Shown here: in pieces, positions 8,115 to 16,627 of the stretch
Layout of the letters: each line of letters starts with the position of its first letter
How positions within the stretch are numbered: position 1 is the first letter of the stretch
Notes under the pieces: model-generated
What the model was told of the DNA's origin: nothing
Databases searched by the model: none
What the model saw: only the letters and a program-made list of their open reading frames with translations
Source: Gleimia hominis
GTDB taxonomy: Bacteria > Actinomycetota > Actinomycetes > Actinomycetales > Actinomycetaceae
Direction of reading: 5' to 3'
Assembly: GCF_002871945.2 (NCBI RefSeq)
Contig: NZ_CP126963.1
Coordinates: forward strand, 1,922,001 to 1,986,000
DNA length: 64,000 nt
Position numbers and translations under genes: made by a program

Positions 8115-9614
8115 CTTTTTAAATGAGTTTGGGGTGGCTGAAAGTGTGTGGTGCAGCTTCGAGTTTTCGTTATTATTTGTGGGTAAGAAAGTAGCGAGTT
8201 CCATGACGGAGTATTTGTTCAGAGCTTTCTCTAGTTTGGCAAGTTCTGAATTTGAAGCATTTTGTGGGATATCGATTTGAACGTAACTGCTATCAACGAA
8301 GTTGATTGTGCGTTGAACTTGGCCGGCGGGCAGCCAGGTTAATAGGCTGAATATAGCGAGTGTAGTGGTTATTAGGATCAGTATTGATCCTGTGCTTAGT
8401 GAACGTACGATCTGTGACGAGCTGGATAAAGTACGGGCTGCAACAATCATGGGAGCAGATGCGCTGCAGCGACCGAGTTCTAGAATAATGCGTGAACTTA
8501 AATAGATTAGGAAGCGGGCGGCGAATGGGATAGCAAGCAACGTGCAGATAATTCCGATCCAAAAAAGTGCATAGTTCGCGTCTGAGGCATCCGTGTAACT
8601 GGCGTTTATGAAGTCGTTAAGCACTGTTGTCGATGCTATTGGTGGAATAAATAGACTGATAAAACCGAGTACTTTAGATGAAGTTGTTATGTGTGCATCT
8701 CGTATTCCCGCCGGGGTGAATCTAGGTTTCCTTGGGTAGGTGCACATTAGAATGACTAGCACACTGACTATCGCGGCGGTAAGCAATGCAAGGAGGAATG
8801 CCCACCACACTCCTAGCACGTCAATTCTTCTGATTGTGAAGGTGAAGAATGGAATAGGAATATCGAATGTAAACAGGATAATGAGTATCGGAATGCTCCC
8901 AATGATTCCTGCCAACCATGGTTTTATTAACGATTTGAAGAGTGAGAAATGTAGGGAACGTGGTGTTGCCCCCAAAGTTTCCAGAATTTGTGTTGCGTGG
9001 TCCTGTTTTCTGCGCCAAGCAACAGTTACAGTCCCCACTAATATGAGTGAGGGAATAATGAAACTGCATACTAATCCGACGTAGCTCACCGCAGTGCTCA
9101 ACTGGGTTGGTGGGAAAAATCCGGGATCAACAGACGCTTTTGAACATCCAAGACAGGCTGGTGACAACCCTTTGGTTGCTTTAGGGTTTGCAAGAACTAT
9201 GCGAGATGATTTTGCTGAGGGCAGTCCGCTTCCTGTAGGTAAATAGCCTTCGAATCCGCCGAACTTATTTGAAAGCTCGTGGATTTCGGAGCTATTGAGA
9301 TCCGGGGATGCATAGAAATGCCCCGCGGAAGGCCACTTATTTGCATTGAATGGGATCGGGGTTCTTAACGTATGTGGTTTGGCGAGCAGTGCTGTAACCG
9401 TGTGCTGACTAGCCGCAGTGTAGTAAATGAGTGCATCTGCGTTCGCAGGTAATCCCGACTGCGCGGGAGTATCTGACATTCCCAGTTCCTCCAGAAAACT
9501 GTTCCGCGCATATTGACTACTGAACCTAACTGCAAGCGTGAAGAAAGCAAGCACAGCAATACCGACAGCAATAGCCACCGCAACAAACGTACGCCGAGAA
9601 ACCCCTATCCTCAT
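8112..9614 (-). CDS. N-terminal fragment of FtsX-like permease (split gene)
   Basis: Five hundred residues starting with a membrane anchor (VAVAIAVGIAVLAFFTLAV), a large extracellular domain with a CLGC pair near 160, then a block of membrane helices (about 180-300 and 315-440) and the start of a second extracellular domain where the TAG cuts it. The topology fits MacB/FtsX-type permeases and also the bacteriocin-associated integral membrane proteins of lactococcin 972 loci. The ATG follows directly on the peptide gene region. It should pair with the ATPase at 6692-7366. If the stop is real the product lacks its last three helices and is probably inactive. Confidence 0.78.
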   Translation of the reverse strand: MRIGVSRRTFVAVAIAVGIAVLAFFTLAVRFSSQYARNSFLEELGMSDTPAQSGLPANADALIYYTAASQHTVTALLAKPHTLRTPIPFNANKWPSAGHFYASPDLNSSEIHELSNKFGGFEGYLPTGSGLPSAKSSRIVLANPKATKGLSPACLGCSKASVDPGFFPPTQLSTAVSYVGLVCSFIIPSLILVGTVTVAWRRKQDHATQILETLGATPRSLHFSLFKSLIKPWLAGIIGSIPILIILFTFDIPIPFFTFTIRRIDVLGVWWAFLLALLTAAIVSVLVILMCTYPRKPRFTPAGIRDAHITTSSKVLGFISLFIPPIASTTVLNDFINASYTDASDANYALFWIGIICTLLAIPFAARFLIYLSSRIILELGRCSASAPMIVAARTLSSSSQIVRSLSTGSILILITTTLAIFSLLTWLPAGQVQRTINFVDSSYVQIDIPQNASNSELAKLEKALNKYSVMELATFLPTNNNENSKLHHTLSATPNSFKK

Positions 9615-9638
9615 GTTTCATTCCAGTTTCTGTCTTGG

Positions 9639-9975
9639 TTAGTAATTATTGTTCCAACTTGTGCAAATCATGGGTAAGGCAGTTCTAGATCTGCATGCTT
9701 GCACTGCTTTAATGTCATGTCCTGTGTTTCTTGATGCCACTGAGCCGGAGCCTGACCTGTTTGTAACACCACCAGATGCACCCTTTACAGTCCAGTTGGC
9801 TCGGGTGAACTTAGAATCGGCTGCTGTGTCGTAAGAATATATTACTTTACCAACGGATTTTGCAGTAGACCCCGTCATAGAAGCCGAGTGGTTAGCGGCT
9901 AGAGCGAGGGAAGACCCCCCCAGAAACTATAGCTACGGCAGCTATAATGTTTAATTTCCTTGCGATAGTTTTCAT
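9639..9975 (-). pseudogene. Small secreted peptide gene, frameshifted in a G7 tract
   Basis: From the ATG at 9973-9975, with a GAAAGG ribosome site nine bases upstream, the frame encodes MKTIARKLNIIAAVAIVSGG, a good signal-peptide start, and then stops after VFPRSSR. One base fewer in the G7 tract would join it to SSLALAANHSAS and an uninterrupted tail ending CTSWNNNY. The rejoined peptide has a complete signal peptide with a likely cut after LALA and a Gly/Ser-rich mature part of about 85 residues with two cysteines. It lies directly before the permease and ATPase genes. I see no lactococcin 972 motif in the mature part, so the bacteriocin link rests on gene order alone. Confidence 0.6.
9915..9921 (-). 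repeat. G7 homopolymer inside the signal peptide
   Basis: Seven consecutive G on the coding strand at codons 19-21. Six would keep the peptide gene in frame. Such tracts can slip and switch a gene on and off, and are also frequent sequencing-error sites. Confidence 0.7.
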
Positions 9976-10191
9976 TAGTCTTGTACCTTTCAGTACCTAT
10001 TTGTGCAGTTGCCGAGTAGCAACAGTGCAATATTACTGCGAATGCAGATGGTGGGATAAGAGCTTTCGGAAAATATCTGGATAACAATTTGATAACTCAG
10101 TTTCAAAATGTGGAGGCTTATTCCGTGCGGTAGCTGAACCTGCGGATTCGTTGTAGTTTAGTTACACGTTTTTCACGTAAGGAGGTCTTGC

Positions 10192-11325
10192 GTGAGGTCG
10201 GTATCGAAGGGGATGATGACCATGAAAATTACAGCCGCCGTACTTGAAAGTCAGAACTGCCCGGAACCATTTAGCGAATCAAAAGCCCTGCAGGTGAAAG
10301 AACTGGTGTTGGACGCACCTGGCCCCACCGAAGTACTCGTTAAAATCACTTCTGCTGGGCTGTGCCACTCCGACCTCTCCGTTCTACAGGGAAATCGGAT
10401 TTGGCCCACTCCACTAGTTGTTGGACACGAAGCTGCTGGTGTGGTGCAAGAAGTAGGAGCCAAAGTTAAAGACTTCCACGAGGGCGACCACGTGGTTATG
10501 ACATTCCTTCCCCGCTGCGAAGAATGTAGAGCCTGCCAAACAGGTGGAAAACTACCGTGCAGCAAGGGAGTTTCTGCGAACAATGCGGGCACCTTGCTGA
10601 ATGGTTCCATCCGCTTGCACGACGGCGACCAGCAGATCCACCACCACTTGGGAGTGAGCGGGTTCGCCACGCATGCGGTTGTAGACCAGGCGTCGATTGT
10701 GAAAGTACCTCAAGAACTACCTGCTGACATTTCCGCAGTGCTCGGCTGTGCAATGATCACTGGCGGTGGCGCTGTGCTAAACGAACTAGACCCAAAACCA
10801 GGCCAATCGTTCATGGTAGTGGGGTTAGGTGGGGTTGGTATGGCGGGTTTACTAACCTCATTAGCGTGTGAGGGCGTGGAAGTCACCGCTGCTGACGTCA
10901 GTGCCGACAAACTGGAGCTTGCGAAACAGTTCGGTGCCCACCACTGCCTGACAACTAAAGAAGTGGAAGAAAAAGGGGTAACAGCCGACCTAGTTCTGGA
11001 GGCTGCGGGCCACCCGAAAGCCTTTGAAACCGCATACAAAGCGATCTGTGTGGGTGGGAAAATGGTGACGATTGGCCTACCAGCCCCCGACGAGGTTTCA
11101 CAAATCCACCCCACAGCCCTTACAGCTGGTGCTCGCACCGTGATGGGCAGCTACATGGGGTCAGCAGTGCCGAAACGGGACGTACCAGAATTCGCCGAGC
11201 TATACCTAGATGGAAAACTACCATTAGACAAACTGATCACCAGTCACATCAAACTGGAAGATATAAACGAAGGTATGGACAGGCTCGCAGCCGGGAAAGA
11301 ACTGCGCCAAATCATCCAGTTCTAA
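10192..11325 (+). CDS. Zinc-dependent alcohol dehydrogenase
   Basis: NAD(P)-dependent medium-chain dehydrogenase, 377 aa, oxidising alcohols or reducing aldehydes in the cytoplasm. Catalytic zinc ligands sit in AGLCHSD and GHEAAGVV; the structural zinc lobe is the four-Cys segment CEECRACQTGGKLPC; the Rossmann loop is VVGLGGVGMAG. The architecture is of the class III/aryl-alcohol dehydrogenase branch. The GTG start follows AAGGAGG with six bases of spacing; ATG codons eight to eleven codons further in are alternatives. The 3' end of the gene, stop codon included, is duplicated imperfectly just downstream. Substrate unknown. Confidence 0.92.
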   Translation: MRSVSKGMMTMKITAAVLESQNCPEPFSESKALQVKELVLDAPGPTEVLVKITSAGLCHSDLSVLQGNRIWPTPLVVGHEAAGVVQEVGAKVKDFHEGDHVVMTFLPRCEECRACQTGGKLPCSKGVSANNAGTLLNGSIRLHDGDQQIHHHLGVSGFATHAVVDQASIVKVPQELPADISAVLGCAMITGGGAVLNELDPKPGQSFMVVGLGGVGMAGLLTSLACEGVEVTAADVSADKLELAKQFGAHHCLTTKEVEEKGVTADLVLEAAGHPKAFETAYKAICVGGKMVTIGLPAPDEVSQIHPTALTAGARTVMGSYMGSAVPKRDVPEFAELYLDGKLPLDKLITSHIKLEDINEGMDRLAAGKELRQIIQF

Positions 11326-11387
11326 AACTCAGGCGGCTGAGCAAACAGACATCCAGTTCCAAAACCCAGATAGCCGAGCAAACAGAA
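11314..11387. repeat. 37-bp imperfect tandem repeat over the dehydrogenase stop codon
   Basis: Two adjacent 37-base units (11314-11350 and 11351-11387) differ at about eight positions. The first holds the last codons and TAA of the dehydrogenase; the second copies them in non-coding DNA. The rest of the gap to 11512 holds nothing I recognise. Confidence 0.7.
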
Positions 11388-11512
11388 CTGCCGCGGACGA
11401 AGCGGCGGCAAATGCGAGGTTGCGTTGAGCGAGCGACATTGGGGTTAACGAAACAGCACAGAAGCAAACCGGGGCGCAAGCGTGGCAACGTAAGCAGCGT
11501 GAGGCCCGGGTG

Positions 11513-12697
11513 CTAGCAGATAGTTTCTATGATTCTGTCGAGTAGCGTCAATGGTTGATCTGGCGCTGTGGAAAGTGTCAGAAGGTCTTCTGGCCACGGT
11601 GCGTTACGGGCCAGCCCGGCCGGGCGTTGCCAATAAATAGGGGAGGACACCCCGATTTCCAAGAGCTGATCGAGCAGGTGCCGGGTGTGTTCCTTCCCTT
11701 CCGTACGCACCACCACCCCACACTCCACTGTGTGTAGGTTCACCACTTCGAAACGGTGCGAAATACTGTCAATCAACAAAGAACCGACCGAGCGGCGTTT
11801 GCGCGCGTATTCCTCCAAGTCCGCTGTTCTTAGGAAACGTCGTGTACACGCACTAATCGGCGCGGGCGACCACGCTTGCTCAATCGCATCCTCCGCCGCA
11901 TCCAACGCTTGCAACCACTTGTGAGCAGCCCTACGGGCTTCCCAGCGCTCGACTATGTGGGCGTCCCCGTGATTTATTATGTGGCCGCCCCGGTGTTCAG
12001 ACGACGGGGACTCCCGAGGCGTTAACTCCGCTAACCAACTCTTGCGGCTGCGCATTGCCTCCAGCGCCAGAACAGTCGCCCGCTCAGACGGAGGTGCGTT
12101 ATTCGACGTACTGCCAAAACGACCCATAGAGCCGGAGTCGCCCATAGAGCCGGGGATCTGTGCAAAAAATGGCGTATCCACGAACGCACTATCCGCCTCG
12201 AGCCCGTGCACGAAAGCCCCATCGGGAACAGGTAGGAGCTTACGCATCGACACCACGTAATAATCCGCGTACCCCGGCTTCGCTCGTAACGCCACAGACG
12301 CGAACCCACCGCCGTCCGCACGCTGCGTTGCTTGCGTTTTCTCGCCGTTCAGATTCGCTTGAGGGCCAAGCCAACTATGCGTCCCATCCACCACAATGGG
12401 TACGCCACCCGCTCGCACACCCTCAAGAACACTTACAAGCTGCGCAGTCGGCAAGTTCCCAAATGTAAAACACAACAGCACCGCACTACCGGGCGTCACA
12501 AGTTCGGCCAGGCGCTGCGGAACCGGTAGTGCCCGCCGGTCCGTGGGGCAGTAGCGAACAGAAATACCTTCCAACTCAAAAGGAAGGATCATGCTGAGGC
12601 AAAAATAATCCGGCGCCACCAGGCGGCGCACGCCCTGCCGCCGCAAATCCTGCGCCACCAGTGACAACGCTTGCTTACCAAACGCGGTGAAAAACAC
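11513..12697 (-). CDS. PLP-dependent aminotransferase-like protein (DegT-like fold)
   Basis: 394 aa with a type I PLP-enzyme pattern: a cofactor Asp in VVDGTHSWLG (about residue 105) and a lysine candidate for the Schiff base in SMRKLLPVPDGA (about 155). The rest is divergent and no substrate is apparent. The GTG start immediately follows the stop of the upstream membrane-protein gene (12698), so the two are translationally coupled, which suggests they act together, possibly on an envelope compound. No signal peptide or membrane helix. It could be a non-enzymatic member of the fold, but both key residues are present. Confidence 0.6.
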   Translation of the reverse strand: MFFTAFGKQALSLVAQDLRRQGVRRLVAPDYFCLSMILPFELEGISVRYCPTDRRALPVPQRLAELVTPGSAVLLCFTFGNLPTAQLVSVLEGVRAGGVPIVVDGTHSWLGPQANLNGEKTQATQRADGGGFASVALRAKPGYADYYVVSMRKLLPVPDGAFVHGLEADSAFVDTPFFAQIPGSMGDSGSMGRFGSTSNNAPPSERATVLALEAMRSRKSWLAELTPRESPSSEHRGGHIINHGDAHIVERWEARRAAHKWLQALDAAEDAIEQAWSPAPISACTRRFLRTADLEEYARKRRSVGSLLIDSISHRFEVVNLHTVECGVVVRTEGKEHTRHLLDQLLEIGVSSPIYWQRPAGLARNAPWPEDLLTLSTAPDQPLTLLDRIIETIC

Positions 12698-14617
12698 CTA
12701 ACCCCTAGCCGCTAACTCTTGGAACTGGCGGGTAATCAACGCGGTCACCGGTGGCAGTCCAATAAGTAGACCGTCGGCAATAATAATTAGACCCGAATCA
12801 TTCACCAAGACCGCCACCAAAATCGCGAACCCCATGGAAACCAACAGGGCTTTCGAACCACGCTCACGCGGCATGGGTAAACCAGGTACACTCCCCAGCC
12901 ACTGCCCAACTGCGCTGAACCGGCCGCGGCGCATCGCCCACACCAAACCAAGCGCAACCACTGCAAGCACAACCACCACAGCAACCGTAATCGGATTCAG
13001 CACGCTCGCGGTCATATCCGACCACTTGCGGGCCAACACCTGCCAACCTTCACCCGAAACCAAAGCGCGCCACAACCGTCCCACGTGCGTGGGCTGCGGC
13101 GCATGCGCATCCACCACCGCGATCAAGACCCACCCCAACGCGGACGCGCCAATCCACAAAAGAGCGTGCCACCACCTCAAACGCATACCCAAAAGCAAAA
13201 TACACGCCAACAGGAATCCGCCAACGATGCCGGGCACACCCCCAAAATCCGCGCCCCACACAGGCAACGCGTCCACGCACAGCACCCCAACGCCCATCAA
13301 CGCGACCGCTCCCACAGCCGCGTAACGCTTCCCAGCCTTCAACTGCGCGTGCACATACGGGAGCAATGAGATGAACGCGGTGACAACCAGAATCACGTAC
13401 TCGCGGTTAGACACCCCGTAGAAACGGCGGAAAATCAAGGTGAGCGGCCCCAAAAAACCATCCAACTGGTAGCTAGTGGCCGACACAATATCCGTAACCA
13501 ACAACAGCAGAGTAGTGGCCGCTAAAACCCCAATTGGAATCGCCGTTTGCCGCGCCACCGCAGTTAAAACCACAGCTATCAAAGCGGTCAGCAGAATCGG
13601 GATAGAAGGGTGCGTAGAATAAGCCCACCACGGCACAAAGTTCAGTATTAACGCGGCCGGCACCCACGCGAACGAAATCGTGTTCCACCACGTCAACGCC
13701 CGCCAAGTGCGTACACTCACTGTCTTATGCCGGTATCGCACCAGCCAGCCAACACTGCCCGCAGCGATCACTCCCGCCGCCATCAGCAGTGCCCACGTTA
13801 AAAACCAGGGAGCGATCGTGTTTTTCGCCGCATGCGCGTGCACCTGCGCGCTCACCAGGTTCCCCGTGATTTCCCCCGGGTTCGTACCCAGCTCCCGGCT
13901 GGTATTTACCGCTCCACCATTTATGAGGTACTTCAAATCCGCCACGGTCAACAAGCCAGCTCGGCGCGTGTTGTCGGAATACAGGGCTCCGGCTTGGTGG
14001 GACTCCGGATCTGAAACCGCGAGCGCATGCAGGTCCGCTGGCCCCGCATCCGACAGGGACGCGACGATTATTCGCGCTGGACAATCCGCAGACGCTTCTA
14101 ACGCGTGCGCGAGCCGCTCTTCAACCTGCGCCGCCCGGTCTGCCGGGGAATCTGCCGTAACACCTCGCGACAAGTCCACTAGTTGCGGGGCCTTTTGCAG
14201 GCCCGTGCAAGAAAAATCCGAAAGCCCAATCGGCGTCATTTTCAACTGTTTTGCAGTTTGGGTGAGCGTCACGGATTCCTCACGTGACGTCAACATGAGG
14301 TTCGCAAAACCCGCTTTCTGCGCGAATTTTGCCAAGCGCGGTGACTTCCAATCCAGATCCGCCACCCCCGTGTCTGGCAGCGCCAAAACCAGTGCATTCG
14401 CAGAATCCGGTGAAGGCGCCGCGCTGGCCGGTTCGAAATCAGTGGGAGCTGCAAACGCAGGCGCGTTCGGGGTTAGCCAAGCTAAGCACGTTAACAACCC
14501 CAGGATCAGCATGGGTAAAACCAGTGCGCGGCGATTATGGCGCTCGCTACCAGGTGCCCGGTGGCTGTCTAATTTTGGGCACCCGCGTGTTGACGATGAA
14601 GAGTGAATAAACCTCAC
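12698..14617 (-). CDS. Multi-pass membrane protein with extracytoplasmic N-terminal domain
   Basis: 639 aa. A hydrophobic segment near 32-57 ends in APAFAA, a likely signal peptide. An extracytoplasmic domain of about 200 residues follows; its end (DNTRRAGLLTVADLKYL) resembles the phosphatase-like domain of actinobacterial membrane proteins of unknown function. From about residue 270 to the end there are some ten or more membrane helices. The GTG start has no ribosome site but is preceded by TACTGT about eight bases upstream, which would fit a leaderless transcript. It is coupled to the PLP-fold gene downstream. No function assigned. Confidence 0.6.
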   Translation of the reverse strand: MRFIHSSSSTRGCPKLDSHRAPGSERHNRRALVLPMLILGLLTCLAWLTPNAPAFAAPTDFEPASAAPSPDSANALVLALPDTGVADLDWKSPRLAKFAQKAGFANLMLTSREESVTLTQTAKQLKMTPIGLSDFSCTGLQKAPQLVDLSRGVTADSPADRAAQVEERLAHALEASADCPARIIVASLSDAGPADLHALAVSDPESHQAGALYSDNTRRAGLLTVADLKYLINGGAVNTSRELGTNPGEITGNLVSAQVHAHAAKNTIAPWFLTWALLMAAGVIAAGSVGWLVRYRHKTVSVRTWRALTWWNTISFAWVPAALILNFVPWWAYSTHPSIPILLTALIAVVLTAVARQTAIPIGVLAATTLLLLVTDIVSATSYQLDGFLGPLTLIFRRFYGVSNREYVILVVTAFISLLPYVHAQLKAGKRYAAVGAVALMGVGVLCVDALPVWGADFGGVPGIVGGFLLACILLLGMRLRWWHALLWIGASALGWVLIAVVDAHAPQPTHVGRLWRALVSGEGWQVLARKWSDMTASVLNPITVAVVVVLAVVALGLVWAMRRGRFSAVGQWLGSVPGLPMPRERGSKALLVSMGFAILVAVLVNDSGLIIIADGLLIGLPPVTALITRQFQELAARG

Positions 14618-14656
14618 ATCTCAGTACAGTAGCAAACCAGAAGAAGCAGGGGGACG

Positions 14657-15541
14657 CTAACTTCTTTGCACCAGCACCCGCTGAGCCAGCTCCCGGTTGC
14701 GGTCAATGCGCGCTAAATCACGGGCGGTGCGTTCCGCCAAAATCGCGGTCAACGCGGCCTCCGCCCCCACCTGCTCACTAGGCATTGGCAAAACGTGGGC
14801 GCGAGCAGAATCTAACAACTGCTGTCCCATCGCCTGGCGCGCCTGAGGCATCATCGTCTCTTTCCGGTTCAAAAACTGGCGGATCGCCAGCGCCAAACCA
14901 GTTGGCAAACTAATATCCGCCGAGCGAGCCCACCCCTCAAGACCACGCGGAACCCGCATTGGATGTGTTTCTTGCAGCTTCACGCGTTCACTAATCACAT
15001 ACGTACCCGCTGCAATATCCCCTAGGCGGCGCGCGTGCTTATCTACAAAACTAGAAATAGTGGCGAGCGAACCCGACGTCAACCATATTTCTGCCACCCC
15101 AATCAAAGCGCGCGTGAACGCATGGCGAGCAGAAATCGGGCCCTGGTCAAAACGCACCACGCGGGTACCGCACGCCCATTTACCAAGCGATTTCCCGTGC
15201 GTTATCGCTTCAATAGTGGCGGGCACCAGAAAGAGCATCGTCCCAATGATAGTTACGAACACAACAGAGTTAGTGGCGGTTGTTTTAAACGGATATATCA
15301 ATAAGTACGCTACGAACAGTAGAATGCTCGTGAGCGCAAGTGCTGCGCAGTCTATAATCCCTTCCAACAGCCGCGTAACCACGCTTACAGGTGGGGTTGC
15401 GAGCGCCACGCCTTCACCCACCACGAAGTCGTCCGTCGTGAGGTTCTGGCGCTGCCTGGCGGGCTGCTGCGGCAGCGAGGTTCTTTGACTTTCAGTACTG
15501 TCGAAATGCCCCATGACATGAACGATATCGTCATTTAGCAT
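14657..15541 (-). CDS. RDD family membrane protein
   Basis: Integral membrane protein of about 294 aa. The RDD landmarks are visible: Arg in VVTRLLEGIID with the following Asp, and the Asp in LGDIAAGTYVISE. Two or three membrane helices lie between about residues 70 and 200, and a cytoplasmic helical tail rich in Ala, Arg and Glu ends the protein. RDD proteins are often found beside SpoIIM and MoxR/DUF58 genes, as here; their role is unknown. I chose the ATG at 15541 over an upstream frame extension without family similarity; the ATG at 15514 is also possible. It is divergent from the SpoIIM gene with only seven bases between start codons. Confidence 0.8.
   Translation of the reverse strand: MLNDDIVHVMGHFDSTESQRTSLPQQPARQRQNLTTDDFVVGEGVALATPPVSVVTRLLEGIIDCAALALTSILLFVAYLLIYPFKTTATNSVVFVTIIGTMLFLVPATIEAITHGKSLGKWACGTRVVRFDQGPISARHAFTRALIGVAEIWLTSGSLATISSFVDKHARRLGDIAAGTYVISERVKLQETHPMRVPRGLEGWARSADISLPTGLALAIRQFLNRKETMMPQARQAMGQQLLDSARAHVLPMPSEQVGAEAALTAILAERTARDLARIDRNRELAQRVLVQRS
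15536..15541 (+). promoter_or_regulatory. Likely -10 box of a leaderless SpoIIM transcript
   Basis: TAGCAT seven bases before the ATG at 15549, with no ribosome site, as expected when transcription starts at the initiation codon. Confidence 0.45.
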
Positions 15542-15548
15542 TAGACGT

Positions 15549-16544
15549 ATGGATCTGGATGCGTTTGTCCTAAAAAATCGGGAGCTCTGGGAAGAACTAG
15601 AGCACCTATCAAAACTGAGCAAACTGGACTCTGTGCAGGCACAACGCCTCGTGGACCTGTACAAAACCACTTCCACACACCTATCGTTTGTCCGCACGCG
15701 CACGCCTGATCCGATGCTGGTGTCTTACCTTTCGGCCATTCTCGGTAAAGCCCGGCGGCGGGCGGGGCAGACAAAAGTGTTTCACCCCCGCAGCATCGGA
15801 CAGTTCTTTACCCGCACCTTCCCGTCGGTTTTATACCAGTTGAGGTACTGGTGGATCACCACGATGGTGGTTTCAGTACTGTTTGCGTTCACCGCCGGGT
15901 TCTGGCTGACGCACCACCCAGAAGTGGTGGAACAGGTGCTCGGTAACGAGCAGGTTAAGGAAATGGCTAACCACCAGTTTGAAGACTACTACTCGACCTA
16001 CCAGGCCAGTGAGTTCGCAGCGCAAGTGTGGACAAATAACGCTTGGGTTTCCGTGCAAGCCATCGCGTTGGGCGTAACCGGGGTGATGGTGGTGAAAGTG
16101 CTGTTTGAAAACATGATGAACCTCGCAGTTTCTGGCGCGGTCATGTTCACCGCTGGTAAAGGCAGTGTTTTCTTCGGACTCATCTTGCCCCACGGGATGC
16201 TAGAAATGACGTGCGTGTTCGTGGCCGCCGGCGCGGGCCTAGCACTGTTCTGGTCTTGGGTGGCACCGGGTGCGCGCACGCGCGCACAAGCATTCGGCGA
16301 ATGTGGACGCAAAGTACTTATGATCAGCCTCGGGCTCGCAATAGTGCTGCTGCTGTGCGGGATCATCGAAGCGTTCGTAACTCCCTCACCGCTGAACACC
16401 GCTGTGCGCGTAGGGATCGGACTGACCGCGTGGATAGGCTTCATGCTGTACGCACTCCTACTTGGCAAACGCGCTTACCAAAATGGGGTTGACGGCGACA
16501 TCCCCCTATGGCAGCGAGACGCCCAAACCGTCACCGCAATATAG
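15549..16544 (+). CDS. SpoIIM family (stage II sporulation protein M-like) membrane protein
   Basis: 331 aa with a cytoplasmic N-terminal helical part (MDLDAFVLKNRELWEELEHL and a RARTPDPMLV-like motif, here TRTPDPMLVSYL) followed by about six membrane helices from residue 100 on. The AWVSVQAIALGVTGV and GLILPHGMLEMTCVFVAAGAGL segments are typical of the SpoIIM/DUF95 family; the conserved HGMLE glutamate is present. In non-sporulating actinobacteria this gene travels with RDD, MoxR and DUF58 genes, as here, and may be part of an envelope-associated system. Convergent with the DUF58 gene. Confidence 0.88.
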   Translation: MDLDAFVLKNRELWEELEHLSKLSKLDSVQAQRLVDLYKTTSTHLSFVRTRTPDPMLVSYLSAILGKARRRAGQTKVFHPRSIGQFFTRTFPSVLYQLRYWWITTMVVSVLFAFTAGFWLTHHPEVVEQVLGNEQVKEMANHQFEDYYSTYQASEFAAQVWTNNAWVSVQAIALGVTGVMVVKVLFENMMNLAVSGAVMFTAGKGSVFFGLILPHGMLEMTCVFVAAGAGLALFWSWVAPGARTRAQAFGECGRKVLMISLGLAIVLLLCGIIEAFVTPSPLNTAVRVGIGLTAWIGFMLYALLLGKRAYQNGVDGDIPLWQRDAQTVTAI

Positions 16545-16627
16545 TCCAGTTAGGGCCAGTGCATAAACCCAACCAAACCGCCGCCAAACAGCCTGATTAG
16601 AGGCAAACACGCAGAGTTTGGCGTGGT

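Noticed and set aside
9639..9878. Lactococcin 972 family assignment of the small peptide
   Set aside because: The mature part lacks the Trp/Gly/Tyr motif of that family; only the gene order agrees.
13680..14606. 308-codon open frame on the plus strand
   Set aside because: Antisense to the signal peptide and extracytoplasmic domain of the membrane protein at 12698-14617, which has a coherent topology.
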